Program-made: the position numbers and the translations under genes
Notes under the pieces: model-generated
What the model was told of the DNA's origin: nothing
The model's input: the letters and a program-made list of their open reading frames with translations, nothing else
Database searches by the model: none
Origin: Marinobacter algicola DG893
Lineage (GTDB): Bacteria > Pseudomonadota > Gammaproteobacteria > Pseudomonadales > Oleiphilaceae
Direction of reading: 5' to 3'
Assembly: GCF_000170835.1 (NCBI RefSeq)
Contig: NZ_ABCP01000027.1
Coordinates: forward strand, 1-49,421
DNA length: 49,421 nucleotides
Part shown: positions 1 to 18,708 of the stretch, in pieces
How the letters are laid out: each line of letters begins with the position of its first letter
Numbering within the stretch: the stretch's first letter is position 1

Positions 1-343
1 ATCGCTGGGGCTGTTTGTGGCACGACGCTGAAGGTGCCGGCGGTATACACTACCATACCCGCCTTGAGCACTACGCCCACTTCGTGCCGCTGCCAGGCAA
101 TCTGTTCCGCAACTGATCTCCCACGAGCTGATCAAGCGCTTCGCGAACAAATGCGACGGCGTGATCGTGCCCACATACTCTACCGAGGAATACCTGCGGA
201 TGATCGGCGTGAAAAGCCCCACGTTCGTGCAGCCAACAGGCATTGAGTACCAGAGGTTCCAGGAAGTGGACGACAGCGACGTTCGCAAGTTGCGGGGCTC
301 CCTGGGCATCGGCGATGAAACCGTCTTTGTCAGCGTCTCGCGA
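1..343 (+). pseudogene. Decayed fragment of a GT4-family glycosyltransferase
   Basis: Read with three frame corrections, this stretch gives a continuous glycosyltransferase-like protein: SLGLFVARR-LKVPAVYT-YHTRLEHYAHFVPLPG-NLISHELIKRFANKCDG and then VIVPTYSTEEYLRMIGV, ending at FVSVSR. The YHTRLEHYAHF and VPTY..PTGIE segments resemble the N-terminal half of GT4 enzymes acting on diacylglycerol or lipids (family recollection, not searched). Each break (near 28, 51 and 113) fits loss of one base from a two-base run (CC, TT, CC), and the net loss of three restores the original frame. Homology stops after VSR near 343, about 20 bases before the hemE stop on the other strand, so the nucleotide-sugar binding half is missing. 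The 5' end lies outside the window. The breaks could be real decay or sequencing errors near a contig end; the truncation at 343 does not depend on them. Confidence 0.6.
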
Positions 344-361
344 CCCGCTACTTCCCAACCA

Positions 362-1432
362 TCAGTCTTGCAGGTGATACTCCGGACTCAGCTCAGTCAC
401 CGCACGGATAAACGCCCCGGCATGCTCCGGGTCAACGTCCGGGGTGATGCCATGCCCGAGGTTGAAGATGTGGCCAGGGCCGGTGCCGTAGCGGGACAGG
501 ATATCGGCCACTTCCTGGCGAATCCGCTCAGGCGGCGCGTACAGCATGGCCGGATCCATGTTGCCCTGTAGGGCAACCTGATCGCCAATGCGAGCACGGG
601 CTTTGCCAATGTCCGTTGTCCAGTCCAGACCGACCGCGTCAGCACCGGATTCCGCTATCGACTCCAGCCACTGGCCGCCATTCTTTGTGAACAGGATAAC
701 GGGTACGCGACGCCCGTCGTTCTCTCGAATCAGGCCGGCGACGATTTTTTTCATGTAGTTGAGGGAAAACTCCTGATACGCCCAACTACTCAGCACGCCG
801 CCCCAGGTATCGAAGATCTGGACCGCCTGGGCGCCAGCTCGAATCTGTCCGTTCAGGTAATCAATCACCGAGTCTGCCAAATGGTCCAGCAACTGATGCA
901 TCACCTCCGGCTGGCCGTACATCAGTTTTTTGGCCTCGCGGAAGTCCTTAGAGGAACCACCTTCGATCATGTACGTGGCAAGCGTCCAGGGGCTGCCAGA
1001 GAAGCCGATTAGCGGAACGCTGCCATTGAGCGCGCCACGGATGGTGGACACTGCATTCATTACGTAATCCAGGTCTACTTCCGCATTGATCTTGGGCAAC
1101 GCGGCTACGTCTGCAGCAGAACGGACAGTGTTGCGGAATTTCGGGCCTTCGCCGGTTTCGAAGTACAGACCAAGCCCCAGCGCATCAGGAATAGTGAGGA
1201 TGTCCGAGAATAGAATGGCAGCGTCCAGAGGGAAACGCTCCAGTGGCTGCAACGTGACCTCACAGGCCAAAGGTGTGTTCTTGCACAGACTGAGAAAATC
1301 GCCGGCTTTCGCCCGGGTCGCGCGGTATTCTGGCAGGTATCGGCCTGCCTGACGCATCATCCATACCGGTGTGCGATCAACGGGCTGACGCATCAGCGCA
1401 CGCAGGAAACGGTCGTTTTTCAGCTCGGTCAT
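362..1432 (-). CDS. hemE: Uroporphyrinogen decarboxylase
   Basis: HemE removes four acetate carboxyl groups from uroporphyrinogen III to give coproporphyrinogen III, a cytoplasmic step of haem synthesis. At 356 residues it has the usual length. The N-terminal signature [11 protein letters not shown] (residues 26-36) holds the arginines that bind substrate carboxylates, and the second signature [17 protein letters not shown] is intact. Start is the ATG at 1432. It is the last gene of the minus-strand block, and a strong terminator (1492-1532) separates it from gltD, so it probably has its own promoter in the 120-base gap. A glycosyltransferase remnant lies immediately downstream. Confidence 0.97.
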   Translation of the reverse strand: MTELKNDRFLRALMRQPVDRTPVWMMRQAGRYLPEYRATRAKAGDFLSLCKNTPLACEVTLQPLERFPLDAAILFSDILTIPDALGLGLYFETGEGPKFRNTVRSAADVAALPKINAEVDLDYVMNAVSTIRGALNGSVPLIGFSGSPWTLATYMIEGGSSKDFREAKKLMYGQPEVMHQLLDHLADSVIDYLNGQIRAGAQAVQIFDTWGGVLSSWAYQEFSLNYMKKIVAGLIRENDGRRVPVILFTKNGGQWLESIAESGADAVGLDWTTDIGKARARIGDQVALQGNMDPAMLYAPPERIRQEVADILSRYGTGPGHIFNLGHGITPDVDPEHAGAFIRAVTELSPEYHLQD

Positions 1433-1491
1433 AGCATTCCCAGTCTGCTGTCTGTCAAAAGTTAGGAGGGCAATGATACCCGGTTTGTGGC

Positions 1492-1532
1492 AATAAAAAA
1501 GGGCGGCCCGCCATCCGCAAGCCGCCCTTCTC
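1492..1532 (-). terminator. Rho-independent terminator after gltD
   Basis: On the minus strand AAGGGCGGC and GCCGCCCTT form a nine-pair GC-rich stem around a short loop, followed by a T run. It begins about 22 bases past the gltD stop and ends transcription of gltBD before hemE. Confidence 0.85.
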
Positions 1533-1554
1533 GTCCAGATAAAACCGGAGGCTA

Positions 1555-7499
<5,945 letters not shown>

Positions 7500-7593
7500 A
7501 AGCGTTCTCTCGCGTAGAAATGCTTTTCAATCAAAGGGTTATTGGCAATCAGACAATAAACTCACCCTTCGACACTGAAAATGGGGGCTGACT

Positions 7594-7622
7594 ATTTTAC
7601 ACGCGTAGAAATACGTACTCAA
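7594..7622 (-). promoter_or_regulatory. gltB: Candidate sigma-70 promoter for gltBD
   Basis: On the minus strand TTGAGT (7622-7617) and TAAAAT (7599-7594) are separated by exactly 17 bases, giving a start point near 7587 and a leader of about 90 bases. It sits in the 255-base gap between gltB and the upstream AAA/SPOR gene. The rest of that gap is A+T rich; I see no gene and no strong terminator in it. Confidence 0.55.
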
Positions 7623-7754
7623 ACCAAAGCGTTTTTATTTTAAGAGGCAAGTACGTTCAATACGAGCGCTGCGCCAGACAGCACAAATCATGAAATAGGA
7701 GCTTAGGTTGTTGTTTTTATAGAATAAAACAAGAATACAGGCAGGCGAAGAAAG

Positions 7755-9218
<1,464 letters not shown>

Positions 9219-9247
9219 TCCCTGCTTTATCCCAGATCAATACCTGT

Positions 9248-10342
9248 TCAGACTTCGCTGCAAAAGACCCGAAGCGTGGCATCCAGTTCTCGCATATCCA
9301 CCGCATCCGTCACCACAGCATCCCCGAGCCTGCGTAGGAGAACCAGACGTAGCGAGCCATCCACATTCTTCTTGTCGACCGCCATCAATCGCAAAAAATC
9401 GTCGGGGGACATACCCACCGGTGCCAGTCCCGGAAGCTTGGCCCGCTCGATAATGCATACCACCCTGGCACGGTCTTCTTCCGTTATCATGCCCTGGCGC
9501 AAGGACAGATCCGCAGCCATCATCATGCCGGTACCAACAGCCTCGCCGTGCAGCCAATTGCCGTATCCAGCAAACGTCTCGATGGCATGACCAAACGTGT
9601 GCCCCAGGTTGAGTATCGCTCGCAACCCGCCTTCCCTTTCATCCTTCGCAACAACGTCCGCCTTACAGGCGCATGAGCGATAGATCGCTTCCACCAGGGC
9701 TGCTGTTTCGAGATCAATGAGCGACGTAATTTCCTGCTCCAGCCAAGCGAGAAAATCGGTGTCCCGAATCAGGCCGTATTTGATGATTTCAGCCAGGCCT
9801 GCGGACACTTCCCGCGGAGAAAGGCTTCTCAGGCTGTCGGTATCGATCAGTACGACTTCCGGTTGATGGAAGGCACCGATCATATTCTTGCCCAACGGGT
9901 GATTGATGCCGGTTTTTCCGCCGACTGAGGAGTCCACCTGCGACAACAATGTCGTCGGGATCTGGATAAAAGAGACACCGCGCTGGTAGGAAGCGGCTGC
10001 AAACCCGGTCATATCTCCGATCACGCCACCTCCTAATGCAACAAGCGTGGTTTTGCGGGAATGACGCTTCTCCAGTAAACCGTCGAAGATACGGTTCAGC
10101 GTCTGCCAATCCTTGTATTTTTCACCGTCCGGAAGCACAACCGTATCGACTTGCTTTCCGGGAAAACAGGCGCGGGCTGACTCAAGGTACAAGGGCGCAA
10201 CCGTTTCGTTGGTGACGATCATGACCTGAGAGCCAGAGACAAAGGAACTCAGATCGTAGCTACCCAGCAGTCCCTGACCGATAACGATTGGGTAACTTCG
10301 ATCGCCCAGCTCAACCGTCAACTCCCGCAGTGAGTCACGCAT
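9248..10342 (-). CDS. aroB: 3-dehydroquinate synthase
   Basis: AroB converts DAHP to 3-dehydroquinate, the second step of the shikimate pathway, using NAD and a divalent metal. The 364-residue protein has the NAD-binding GGGVIGD (104-110), the conserved [19 protein letters not shown] stretch, and the metal-ligand regions GLAEIIKYG and [10 protein letters not shown]. Its start overlaps the aroK stop by 8 bases, so the two are translationally coupled. Confidence 0.97.
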   Translation of the reverse strand: MRDSLRELTVELGDRSYPIVIGQGLLGSYDLSSFVSGSQVMIVTNETVAPLYLESARACFPGKQVDTVVLPDGEKYKDWQTLNRIFDGLLEKRHSRKTTLVALGGGVIGDMTGFAAASYQRGVSFIQIPTTLLSQVDSSVGGKTGINHPLGKNMIGAFHQPEVVLIDTDSLRSLSPREVSAGLAEIIKYGLIRDTDFLAWLEQEITSLIDLETAALVEAIYRSCACKADVVAKDEREGGLRAILNLGHTFGHAIETFAGYGNWLHGEAVGTGMMMAADLSLRQGMITEEDRARVVCIIERAKLPGLAPVGMSPDDFLRLMAVDKKNVDGSLRLVLLRRLGDAVVTDAVDMRELDATLRVFCSEV

Positions 10343-10901
10343 GATTTCTGCCTTCCTTACGTATTTGCCTTTTGTGACGAGGTGTCCTCGGGTTAATTCG
10401 GTTCACCAATTGCCGGACAACCAGCCTCGGGCTTTTGCGATCAGTAAACATGACCACATCGGCCAATTGCGAATAGATGGGGTCCCGCACGGCAAACAGG
10501 TTTCTAAGGACCGCCTCGGGGTCATCATTCTGCAACAGAGGACGATTGCGATCCCGTCTCGTTCTTTCAACCTGCTGTTCAATCGAGGTTTTGAGGTATA
10601 CCACGACGGAGTCGCGCTTGAGATGCGCATGATTCTCGTCTTTCATCACCGCACCACCGCCGGTCGCCAGCACGGTCTGTGGGTGGGCCGACAACTCCGC
10701 CAACATGGCCGTTTCACGATGCCGAAAGCCGTCTTCCCCTTCTACGTCGAAGATCCAGGGAATATTTGCGCCGCACCGCTCTTCAATAATCCGATCGGAA
10801 TCGAGAAAGCGATACCCCAGCTCCTTGGCCAGCATGCGACCAATTGTGCTTTTTCCCGCACCCATTGGGCCGACCAGGACAACTCTTTTTGGCAAGGACA
10901 T
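10335..10901 (-). CDS. aroK: Shikimate kinase
   Basis: AroK phosphorylates shikimate at the 3-hydroxyl using ATP. Walker A GPMGAGKS is at residues 11-18. The substrate residues are in [11 protein letters not shown] (first Asp), GGGAVM and RRDRNRPLL. Its 188 residues fit the family. It overlaps aroB by 8 bases. A terminator between pilQ and aroK suggests aroKB depends on readthrough or on a promoter in the short gap; I found no convincing -35/-10 pair there. Confidence 0.96.
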   Translation of the reverse strand: MSLPKRVVLVGPMGAGKSTIGRMLAKELGYRFLDSDRIIEERCGANIPWIFDVEGEDGFRHRETAMLAELSAHPQTVLATGGGAVMKDENHAHLKRDSVVVYLKTSIEQQVERTRRDRNRPLLQNDDPEAVLRNLFAVRDPIYSQLADVVMFTDRKSPRLVVRQLVNRINPRTPRHKRQIRKEGRNHA

Positions 10902-10976
10902 AACTTACGCTCATCTACATTCCGGCGCGTGAGAATATCACAGGGTAACGTTTTCCATAAGTTTCAGGAAATGAAC

Positions 10977-11020
10977 CAACAAAAAACCGCCGTGCGAAAC
11001 ACGGCGGTTTTTTTTGTTGG
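10977..11020. terminator. Bidirectional terminator between pilQ and aroK
   Basis: CCGCCGTG and CACGGCGG pair perfectly around CGAAA, flanked by A6 on one side and T8 on the other, with CAAC/GTTG extending the symmetry. On the minus strand it ends the pilMNOPQ transcript 12 bases after the pilQ stop. It would isolate aroKB from the pilus operon unless there is readthrough. Confidence 0.9.
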
Positions 11021-11031
11021 AGGCAACCGGA

Positions 11032-13170
11032 TTACTGAATCAGGTCGCTCTTGATGATCTTCGGCGTGATGAAGATCAACAGTTCGCTACGTTCATCAAT
11101 ATGCTCAGTGCGCTTGAAGAGCCGGCCCAGGTAAGGAATATCACCCAGGAAAGGCGTCTTGGTAGTTGTGGTAGCTACTTCTGATTGGAAGATCCCCCCC
11201 AGGACCACAGTTTCGCCGTTTCCAACCAACACCTGCGTCGTTACTTCGTTGGTATTGATCGCCGGAATACCGGCGGTTACCTCACCGCGAGAATCTTGGT
11301 TGACGACGAGATCCATGATGATCTTGTCGTCAGGGGTAATCTGCGGCGTTACTTCGAGCGATAGAGCCGCTTCCTTGAACGATACCGAAGTCGCTCCACT
11401 GGAAGAGGCCTCTTGGTAAGGAATCTCCTCACCGGACTTGATCTTGGCGGTCTGGCGATCAGCTGTGACAACACGGGGCTGGGAGACAACTTCTGCCTGC
11501 CCATCGCTTTCCAGAGCGGACAGCTCCAAATCCACAAGGAAGTCGTCACTGCCCCAACCGACAGCAAAAGACGACGCCCCCTGACCAGTAACACCGAGAT
11601 CAACTGCCAGAGCGCCAGGAAAAGTTATGGTGTTGTTGTTACCATTAGCCGCATCGCGAGCCTCACCAACAGCTCCCTGAGAGCCGCCGACAGAGATTAC
11701 ACTGCCATCGCCCCTGACATCATAGGCGGCACCACCCCAGCGAACCCCCAGGTTTTCGGCAACATTGGTCTGAGCCCTTACAATTCGGGCTTCAATGGAA
11801 ACCTGACGAACCGGCACATCCCAGGTCGAAACCAGGCGGCGAATCTCGTCAAGCTTTTCCGAGGTTTCACGAACACTAATGGTGTTGGTGCGCGCATCCG
11901 AAGACACAAATCCCCGGGAGGAAATCAGTTCTTCATCCGCCTGAATCAACGCAACAACATCCGCAGCCTTAGCGTAGTTTACCTGAATGATATCCAGACG
12001 AACCGGTGCAAGCTCAGCGATTTGCTTGGACGTCTCCAGCTCAAGCTTTTCACGGGCGGCAATTTCATCAGCCGGAGCAACCAGCAGTACGTTACCTATC
12101 TGGCGTTTGTCCAACCCCTTGGTCTTCAAAATCAGGTCCAGAGCCTGATCCCAAGGCACGTTCTGCAAACGCAGCGTTATACTGCCACTGACAGTGTCAC
12201 TGGCAACAAGATTCAGACCAGTAAAGTCTGCAATCAACTGCAATACCGAACGAACTTCAATATCCTGGAAGTTGAGAGAGAGTTTGTCACCGGTGTACGG
12301 AAACTTCTCCTCTCGACGAGACTCGGCTTCTTCTTCTGTCAGCTTTTCCACGCTGACGGTAAACTGGGAACCGGACTGGTAGGCAATGTAGTCGTAATTA
12401 CCTTCCGGACGGATTTCCACAACCGCACTACCATCTTCCGTGTAGGTGTCAATGCGGGTTACCGGTGTCGCAAAATCGGTAACGTCGAGGCGGCGGCGAA
12501 GGTTGTCAGGCACACTGGTACCATCCATCGTCAAGCGAATCTTGCCCCCGAGTTCTGACAAATCCACGGACGCATTGGCACTACCCAGATCCACAATCAC
12601 ACGCCCTTCGCCATTCTGCCCTCGCCTGAAATCAACCCCTGCCAGATCGTTGCCAGCCGATGAGACCGACTGTCCGCCCGAAGCAGTTGTGGTTGGCGTA
12701 GAGGAAGAAGTCGAATTCGAGGCTGCGACGCCACTGCCCTGACTACCGATTGTGACGACCAGGCTGTTCTGGGTGCGCACCGTCTCATAGGGGGCCAGCT
12801 CTGCCAGATTGAAGATCAGGCGAGTGCGATCCTTGGTTTCGACAACCGTCATGCTCTGGGCGTTACCGCCCCCGAGCGAGATATTGCGACTGTCGAGGCC
12901 GCTGGTCGTGTCCCGGAGGTCCACTGCGATCCTGGCAGGTCGCTCAATGGTGTACCCGGTCGGCTCCGGCGGCTGGCCATCAAACGCCAGCGTCACCTCC
13001 ACCCGATCCCCGGACAGCGACGAAAACGACACGTCTTCCAGCGTGACCGCATTGGCCAGGCCGGATAACAACCCAAAAGCAATCACGCTGACGTATACAT
13101 TGAGTTTTCTGAACATCGCTAGCCTCGACCCCAAACTTTTTTGTTCATGCATGTTTCTTTCAGTAATCAT
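11032..13170 (-). CDS. pilQ: Type IV pilus secretin PilQ
   Basis: PilQ forms the outer-membrane ring through which the type IV pilus passes. The 712 residues start with a signal peptide (cleavage after about ANA41). AMIN-type beta domains, probably binding peptidoglycan, follow in the first 270 residues. Next come an STN/N0 domain near 305-360 (KLSLNFQDIEVRSVLQLIADF), a NolW-type N1 domain (VNYAKAADVVALIQ), and the C-terminal secretin domain with VVLGGIFQSE and the closing PYLGRLFK. Start ATG 13170 has a strong AAGGAG seven bases upstream, which decides it over the internal methionines. It is the last gene of pilMNOPQ and is followed by a terminator. Confidence 0.97.
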   Translation of the reverse strand: MITERNMHEQKSLGSRLAMFRKLNVYVSVIAFGLLSGLANAVTLEDVSFSSLSGDRVEVTLAFDGQPPEPTGYTIERPARIAVDLRDTTSGLDSRNISLGGGNAQSMTVVETKDRTRLIFNLAELAPYETVRTQNSLVVTIGSQGSGVAASNSTSSSTPTTTASGGQSVSSAGNDLAGVDFRRGQNGEGRVIVDLGSANASVDLSELGGKIRLTMDGTSVPDNLRRRLDVTDFATPVTRIDTYTEDGSAVVEIRPEGNYDYIAYQSGSQFTVSVEKLTEEEAESRREEKFPYTGDKLSLNFQDIEVRSVLQLIADFTGLNLVASDTVSGSITLRLQNVPWDQALDLILKTKGLDKRQIGNVLLVAPADEIAAREKLELETSKQIAELAPVRLDIIQVNYAKAADVVALIQADEELISSRGFVSSDARTNTISVRETSEKLDEIRRLVSTWDVPVRQVSIEARIVRAQTNVAENLGVRWGGAAYDVRGDGSVISVGGSQGAVGEARDAANGNNNTITFPGALAVDLGVTGQGASSFAVGWGSDDFLVDLELSALESDGQAEVVSQPRVVTADRQTAKIKSGEEIPYQEASSSGATSVSFKEAALSLEVTPQITPDDKIIMDLVVNQDSRGEVTAGIPAINTNEVTTQVLVGNGETVVLGGIFQSEVATTTTKTPFLGDIPYLGRLFKRTEHIDERSELLIFITPKIIKSDLIQ

Positions 13171-13181
13171 AATGCCGCTCC

Positions 13182-13736
13182 TTAGCCCTCATTCTCATCC
13201 AGCGACAGCGAGCGTGGACGCTCGACCCATCCGCCCCGGCCATTGGGAACGATTTCAATTAGCTCGATCCGGGTTTCATTGACACCAATAATCCGGCCAT
13301 AGTTCTGCCCCATATAGTTTCCGGTGCGTACCCTGTGTATGCCGCCGGTGTTATCCCTGATCAGTGCAAACAGATTCCCAGAGGTATCACTCAAGGTACC
13401 AACCATAGCCAGCCCTTTCAGATCGAAGTTCTCAAGAACCTCTCGCGGTCGGTCGAGATTCGGCTCGATATCGCTTTCTGGCTCCTGATCAACCATGGTG
13501 AGCTGCACATCAATAGGCGGTTCGAAAGGCGCTCTACGATCTGCCGCCGAATAACTGAAAGCCTCGTAAGCTTTGAACTCCGGCAAGGGTTCAACATGCC
13601 CCCGGGGCTTGGCCCGGGTATCTGCCATAAACTTATCAAGATCGGAAAAACCACTTCCCTGAGAACACGCCGTCAGGAAAGATACCAGACAAATACCCAT
13701 CCAGGCTTTTGCCGCATGCTGTCGCTCCATGCTCAT
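13182..13736 (-). CDS. pilP: Type IV pilus lipoprotein PilP
   Basis: PilP is an inner-membrane lipoprotein linking the PilN/PilO complex to the secretin PilQ. The N-terminus is a lipoprotein signal ending in LTAC, with C24 as the lipidated residue. The C-terminal half is the beta-sandwich HR domain (LKGLAMVGTLSDTSGNLFAL... VRTGNYMGQNYGRI). At 184 residues it has normal length. Its ATG overlaps the pilO stop (ATGA), and 11 bases separate it from pilQ. Confidence 0.95.
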   Translation of the reverse strand: MSMERQHAAKAWMGICLVSFLTACSQGSGFSDLDKFMADTRAKPRGHVEPLPEFKAYEAFSYSAADRRAPFEPPIDVQLTMVDQEPESDIEPNLDRPREVLENFDLKGLAMVGTLSDTSGNLFALIRDNTGGIHRVRTGNYMGQNYGRIIGVNETRIELIEIVPNGRGGWVERPRSLSLDENEG

Positions 13737-14344
13737 TCTCCAGCCCGGTAGCGGTAGGTACGTGCAAGAACCTGCATATTCAGCTGCTCTCCATCACCGC
13801 CTGTTGGTGTTATCGTTAGGTCATGCAACGTCACAATCCGCGGCAAGCTCGCCACACTGCTTACAAACGTTGCCAATTCATGGTAAGAACCCGAGACCCG
13901 GATGTTGATCGGAAGCTCCGCGTAGAAGTCACGCCGCTGCTCACCCTGCAACTTGACTTCCTGGAGCGAGAGGCCACTACCCAACGCCGTATTGGTAATA
14001 TCCTCCAGTAGACCAGGCACTTCGGTTTCACTAGGAAGCTGACGCACTAGTGCACCGAAGGTTTCTTCCATTTCCTCCATTTGCGCCTTGAAGACTTCAA
14101 GATTAGCCACTTGGTAAGCCTTGTCTTCGTAACGCTTTCGAAGCTCCTGCTCCGTCTTTTCTACCCGGTCAAGCTGAGCATACTGGTCCTTGACAAAGAA
14201 CCAGTAACCGCCACCCAGTATCAGGCCAAAAATAATAAGCGCTACGATTGCCTTAATCGGTGCCGGCCAAATACCGGCATTATTGACATCCAAGTCATTG
14301 ATATCAAATTCATTGAGGTTTTTGAGTGAGTCCGCGAGGCTCAT
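13733..14344 (-). CDS. pilO: Type IV pilus alignment protein PilO
   Basis: PilO is a bitopic inner-membrane protein pairing with PilN in the pilus alignment subcomplex. A cytoplasmic N-terminus carries one membrane helix (about residues 31-50), then a coiled coil (about 55-90) and a ferredoxin-like periplasmic domain. It has 203 residues. The start overlaps the pilN stop by one base (TAATG) and the stop overlaps pilP by four. Confidence 0.95.
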   Translation of the reverse strand: MSLADSLKNLNEFDINDLDVNNAGIWPAPIKAIVALIIFGLILGGGYWFFVKDQYAQLDRVEKTEQELRKRYEDKAYQVANLEVFKAQMEEMEETFGALVRQLPSETEVPGLLEDITNTALGSGLSLQEVKLQGEQRRDFYAELPINIRVSGSYHELATFVSSVASLPRIVTLHDLTITPTGGDGEQLNMQVLARTYRYRAGE

Positions 14345-14906
14345 TATTTGTCCTCCCCTTCGGGCTCTGGTGTTTGTTGCTGCACCGAGAGATTGAACTG
14401 GCTGTAGCCAGCACGACGGTTATCGGCCGCAGACACGTTTGACAGGTTGGGATTAGTGAACCAGTCAGACTCTTCAAAACGCCTCATCAAGGCAGAAATT
14501 CGGCTGTTGGACTCCGACATCCCAACGACATCGACCGTGTCTCCGGTCTTCTTGAGGCTCGTGTAAAAAAGTCCATCAGGCAGCGTGCGAACCAGTTCGT
14601 CAAAAACCCGCACGATAACCGGGCGCTTGCCCTGGAGATCCTGAATAACCTGCATGCGCGATAGCAGTTCGTCCCGCTTGCGCTTCAAGTCCTCAATTTC
14701 CTTGATCTGCTTATCCAACTGCTTGGTGGCAGTCTCGATATAGGCGTTCCTGGATTCCTGGTAAGCGATTCGATTGTCCATATCGGTTTTCCAGAGGAAA
14801 ACCAGGCCGCCAGCAATAATGGCCGCGCCAAGAATCATCACCACAAACTGCTTTTGTTTCTCCGCCCGGAGTTCTTCGCGCCAGGGTCTGAGGTTAATCT
14901 TTGCCA

Positions 14907-14907
<1 letters not shown>
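14344..14907 (-). CDS. pilN: Type IV pilus alignment protein PilN
   Basis: PilN carries the conserved INLRPWREE motif at residues 4-12, which in the family docks into cytoplasmic PilM. A single membrane helix (about 21-39), a coiled coil rich in Lys/Glu and a periplasmic ferredoxin-like fold follow. It has 187 residues and is coupled to pilM by a one-base overlap (TGATG). Confidence 0.95.
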
Positions 14908-15980
<1,073 letters not shown>

Positions 15981-16185
15981 CTATACCTGGTTACATGCAC
16001 CGGGTTATGAAAACTCCCGACGGAGTTCTTTCATATGTGTTTTTTATTTAAGAGAATTTCTTTAGTTTTCCGTCTACAATGCTCGTTCTTCTTTAATTGA
16101 GAAGCATTGCACCCGGGAAGCGGCTAGCCCTTCCTAAAGCAATTTCTCAAATGATAGACCTATATCCAACAGTTGTCAGAAAAAA

Positions 16186-18672
16186 ATGTCTCATTTGTTG
16201 CGTACATCTCGCCTGTTTGCATGGCTCTTTCTCACTGGACTCAGTCTCGCCACAATCGTGGCGTCAGGATTTTACCTTTATCTCCGCCCCGGTTTGCCTC
16301 CTGTGGAGCAACTCCTGGACATCAAATTGCAGACCCCATTGAGGGTCTACAGCGCAGACGACAAATTAATAGCAGAATTCGGTGAAAAGAGAAGGGCACC
16401 GGTCACAATAGAACAGATCCCTACAATTCAGTTACATGCCTTTATGGCAGCCGAAGACGCCCGTTTTTACGAACACTTCGGGGTCGACATTAAAGGCCTG
16501 ATGCGGGCTGCCATCGAACTGGTTTCCACCGGAGAGATCCAGTCCGGTGGCAGTACCATCACAATGCAGGTTGCAAAAAATTACTTTTTGTCACGCGATC
16601 GGACGTTTATTCGCAAGTTCAACGAGATACTTCTTGCTCTTCAGATCGAGCGTGAACTGGATAAAAACCGCATCATGGAGCTCTACCTCAACAAGATTTA
16701 CCTGGGCAATCGCGCTTATGGCATTGCTGCCGCCGCCCAGGTGTATTACGACAAACCCGTGACCGAGCTTTCTCTGGCAGAAATGGCCATGCTTGCCGGG
16801 CTGCCAAAAGCTCCCTCAGCCTATAACCCCCTGGCAAACCCCGAACGGGCACAGATTCGCCGTAACTGGATACTTGGTCGCATGCGCGACCTTCAATACA
16901 TCACCAATGACGCCTATGAACTTGCGACCAATGCTCCGCTGACTGCAAGCTTTAACGCACCATCTACCGAGGTTGATGCCGACCACGTTGCTGAAATGGC
17001 CCGGGCCGAGCTGGTCAGGCGATTCGGCGATGCTGCCTACACCGACGGCTATGAAGTCAAGCTGACCGTTGAAAGCAAGAAGCAACAGGAAGCGACCAGA
17101 GCCCTGAGAGCAGGATTGGAGGCCTACGACCAACGCCACGGCTTCCGCGGCCCCATTGGGCGGGTGGACGAAGAACAACTTGCTCCCGACAACCTCGCCA
17201 ATCTGATGGCAAATTACCCCCGCGTAGCCGAACTCGTGCCGGCAGCTGTAACCCGGGTAAGAGACGAAGACAGTGAAGTTGATCTATACGCCCGCCAGCT
17301 TGGCGAATCCGTAATGGCATTCTCCACAATGACCTGGGCAAAACGATACAAAACCGAAAACCTGACCGGGCCTGAGCCAGAAAAACCATCCGACGTGGTC
17401 GCTGTGGGTGACATCGTTTACGTAAAACCCATGGTAGTAATGACCCCTGAGCAGCCAGACGAATCCGGCTCCGAGAAGCACAGCGATGAACAACAACCCC
17501 TGGATATCGCCGATATCAGGCGCGTTGCTCTATCGCAGGTACCCGAAGTACAGGGCGCGCTGATTTCCCTTGACGCAAGAACCGGCGCCATTGAAGCACT
17601 CGCCGGCGGATACAGCTTCAGCCAGAACAAATACAATCGCGCCACCCAGGCGCGGAGACAGCCTGGCTCAACCTTCAAGCCATTCCTGTACCTGAGCGCG
17701 CTTGAAAGCGGCATGACACCCGCAACCATCTACAACGATGCACCGATTGTGTTTGACGACTCCGAACTGGAAACCACATGGCGCCCACAGAACTCATCAG
17801 GACAATTTTACGGCCCTACTCGCCTGAGAGAAGCCCTTTACCGGTCCCGCAACCTGGTGTCAGTGCGCCTACTTCGGGATCTGGGCATCCAGAACACCAT
17901 AGACTACCTTGAGCAACTCCAGATCCCCACTGAGGACATGCAAAAAGACCTGTCGCTCTCATTGGGCAGCGGACTCCTGACACCGATGGACCTGGCCCGG
18001 GGGTTCGCAGTGATCGCCAACGGCGGCTACGATGTCGAGCCCTATCTCATCAGCCAGATTTCGGATATCAACGACGAAACAATCTTCGAAGCGCCTGACG
18101 TCAAACTCTGCGATGAAAACTGCACTGAGAAACAGGAGAACAACTCCGACGACGAGAAAGAAATTCGCGTTGCCAGGCGCCTGGCTGATGAGCGCTCCGT
18201 ATATATCCTGCACTCAATGATGCGGGACGTGATCAGACGGGGCACCGGCCGCCGTGCTCAGGCCCTGGGGCGGGATGATATCAGCGGCAAAACCGGCACC
18301 ACCAATGAACAGAGAGACACTTGGTTCGGCGGCTTCAACCATGACGTCGCCACCACTGTATGGGTTGGTTTTGACCAACCACAACCCCTCGGTCGTCGAG
18401 AGTTCGGCGCCAGCACTGCCCTACCCGTATGGATTGATTACATGAAAGTGGCCCTAGAGGGCGAGCCACCATCGTTGATGGCGCGCCCCAACGGCATCGT
18501 TAACATCCGCATCGACCCGGAAACAGGCAGGCGCGCAAGACCGGGACAAGAAGGCGCCATGTTCGAAATATTCCGCGAGGAGGATGCTCCGCCACCGCTT
18601 GACCCGCAGGACGAGTCTTCGGGCGGCAGCAACAATGGCAGTAACGATGACCTGTCGAGACAGATATTCTGA
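16186..18672 (+). CDS. ponA: Penicillin-binding protein 1A (class A)
   Basis: PBP1A is a bifunctional peptidoglycan glycosyltransferase and transpeptidase. A signal anchor lies near residues 10-32. The GT51 domain has its catalytic glutamate in AAEDARFYEHFG (E90) plus GGSTITMQVAKN. The transpeptidase has S495-TFK, S554-RN and K702-TG. The stretch between the domains fits the OB-like insert of Pseudomonas/Acinetobacter PBP1a. At 828 residues it is of normal length. The start shows no good Shine-Dalgarno sequence, only an A run, but the N-terminal fit is good. Divergent from pilM, as in Pseudomonas. Confidence 0.96.
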   Translation: MSHLLRTSRLFAWLFLTGLSLATIVASGFYLYLRPGLPPVEQLLDIKLQTPLRVYSADDKLIAEFGEKRRAPVTIEQIPTIQLHAFMAAEDARFYEHFGVDIKGLMRAAIELVSTGEIQSGGSTITMQVAKNYFLSRDRTFIRKFNEILLALQIERELDKNRIMELYLNKIYLGNRAYGIAAAAQVYYDKPVTELSLAEMAMLAGLPKAPSAYNPLANPERAQIRRNWILGRMRDLQYITNDAYELATNAPLTASFNAPSTEVDADHVAEMARAELVRRFGDAAYTDGYEVKLTVESKKQQEATRALRAGLEAYDQRHGFRGPIGRVDEEQLAPDNLANLMANYPRVAELVPAAVTRVRDEDSEVDLYARQLGESVMAFSTMTWAKRYKTENLTGPEPEKPSDVVAVGDIVYVKPMVVMTPEQPDESGSEKHSDEQQPLDIADIRRVALSQVPEVQGALISLDARTGAIEALAGGYSFSQNKYNRATQARRQPGSTFKPFLYLSALESGMTPATIYNDAPIVFDDSELETTWRPQNSSGQFYGPTRLREALYRSRNLVSVRLLRDLGIQNTIDYLEQLQIPTEDMQKDLSLSLGSGLLTPMDLARGFAVIANGGYDVEPYLISQISDINDETIFEAPDVKLCDENCTEKQENNSDDEKEIRVARRLADERSVYILHSMMRDVIRRGTGRRAQALGRDDISGKTGTTNEQRDTWFGGFNHDVATTVWVGFDQPQPLGRREFGASTALPVWIDYMKVALEGEPPSLMARPNGIVNIRIDPETGRRARPGQEGAMFEIFREEDAPPPLDPQDESSGGSNNGSNDDLSRQIF

Positions 18673-18708
18673 CACCAGAAAACCGGGCAGAAAAACTCCC
18701 TCGACCAC

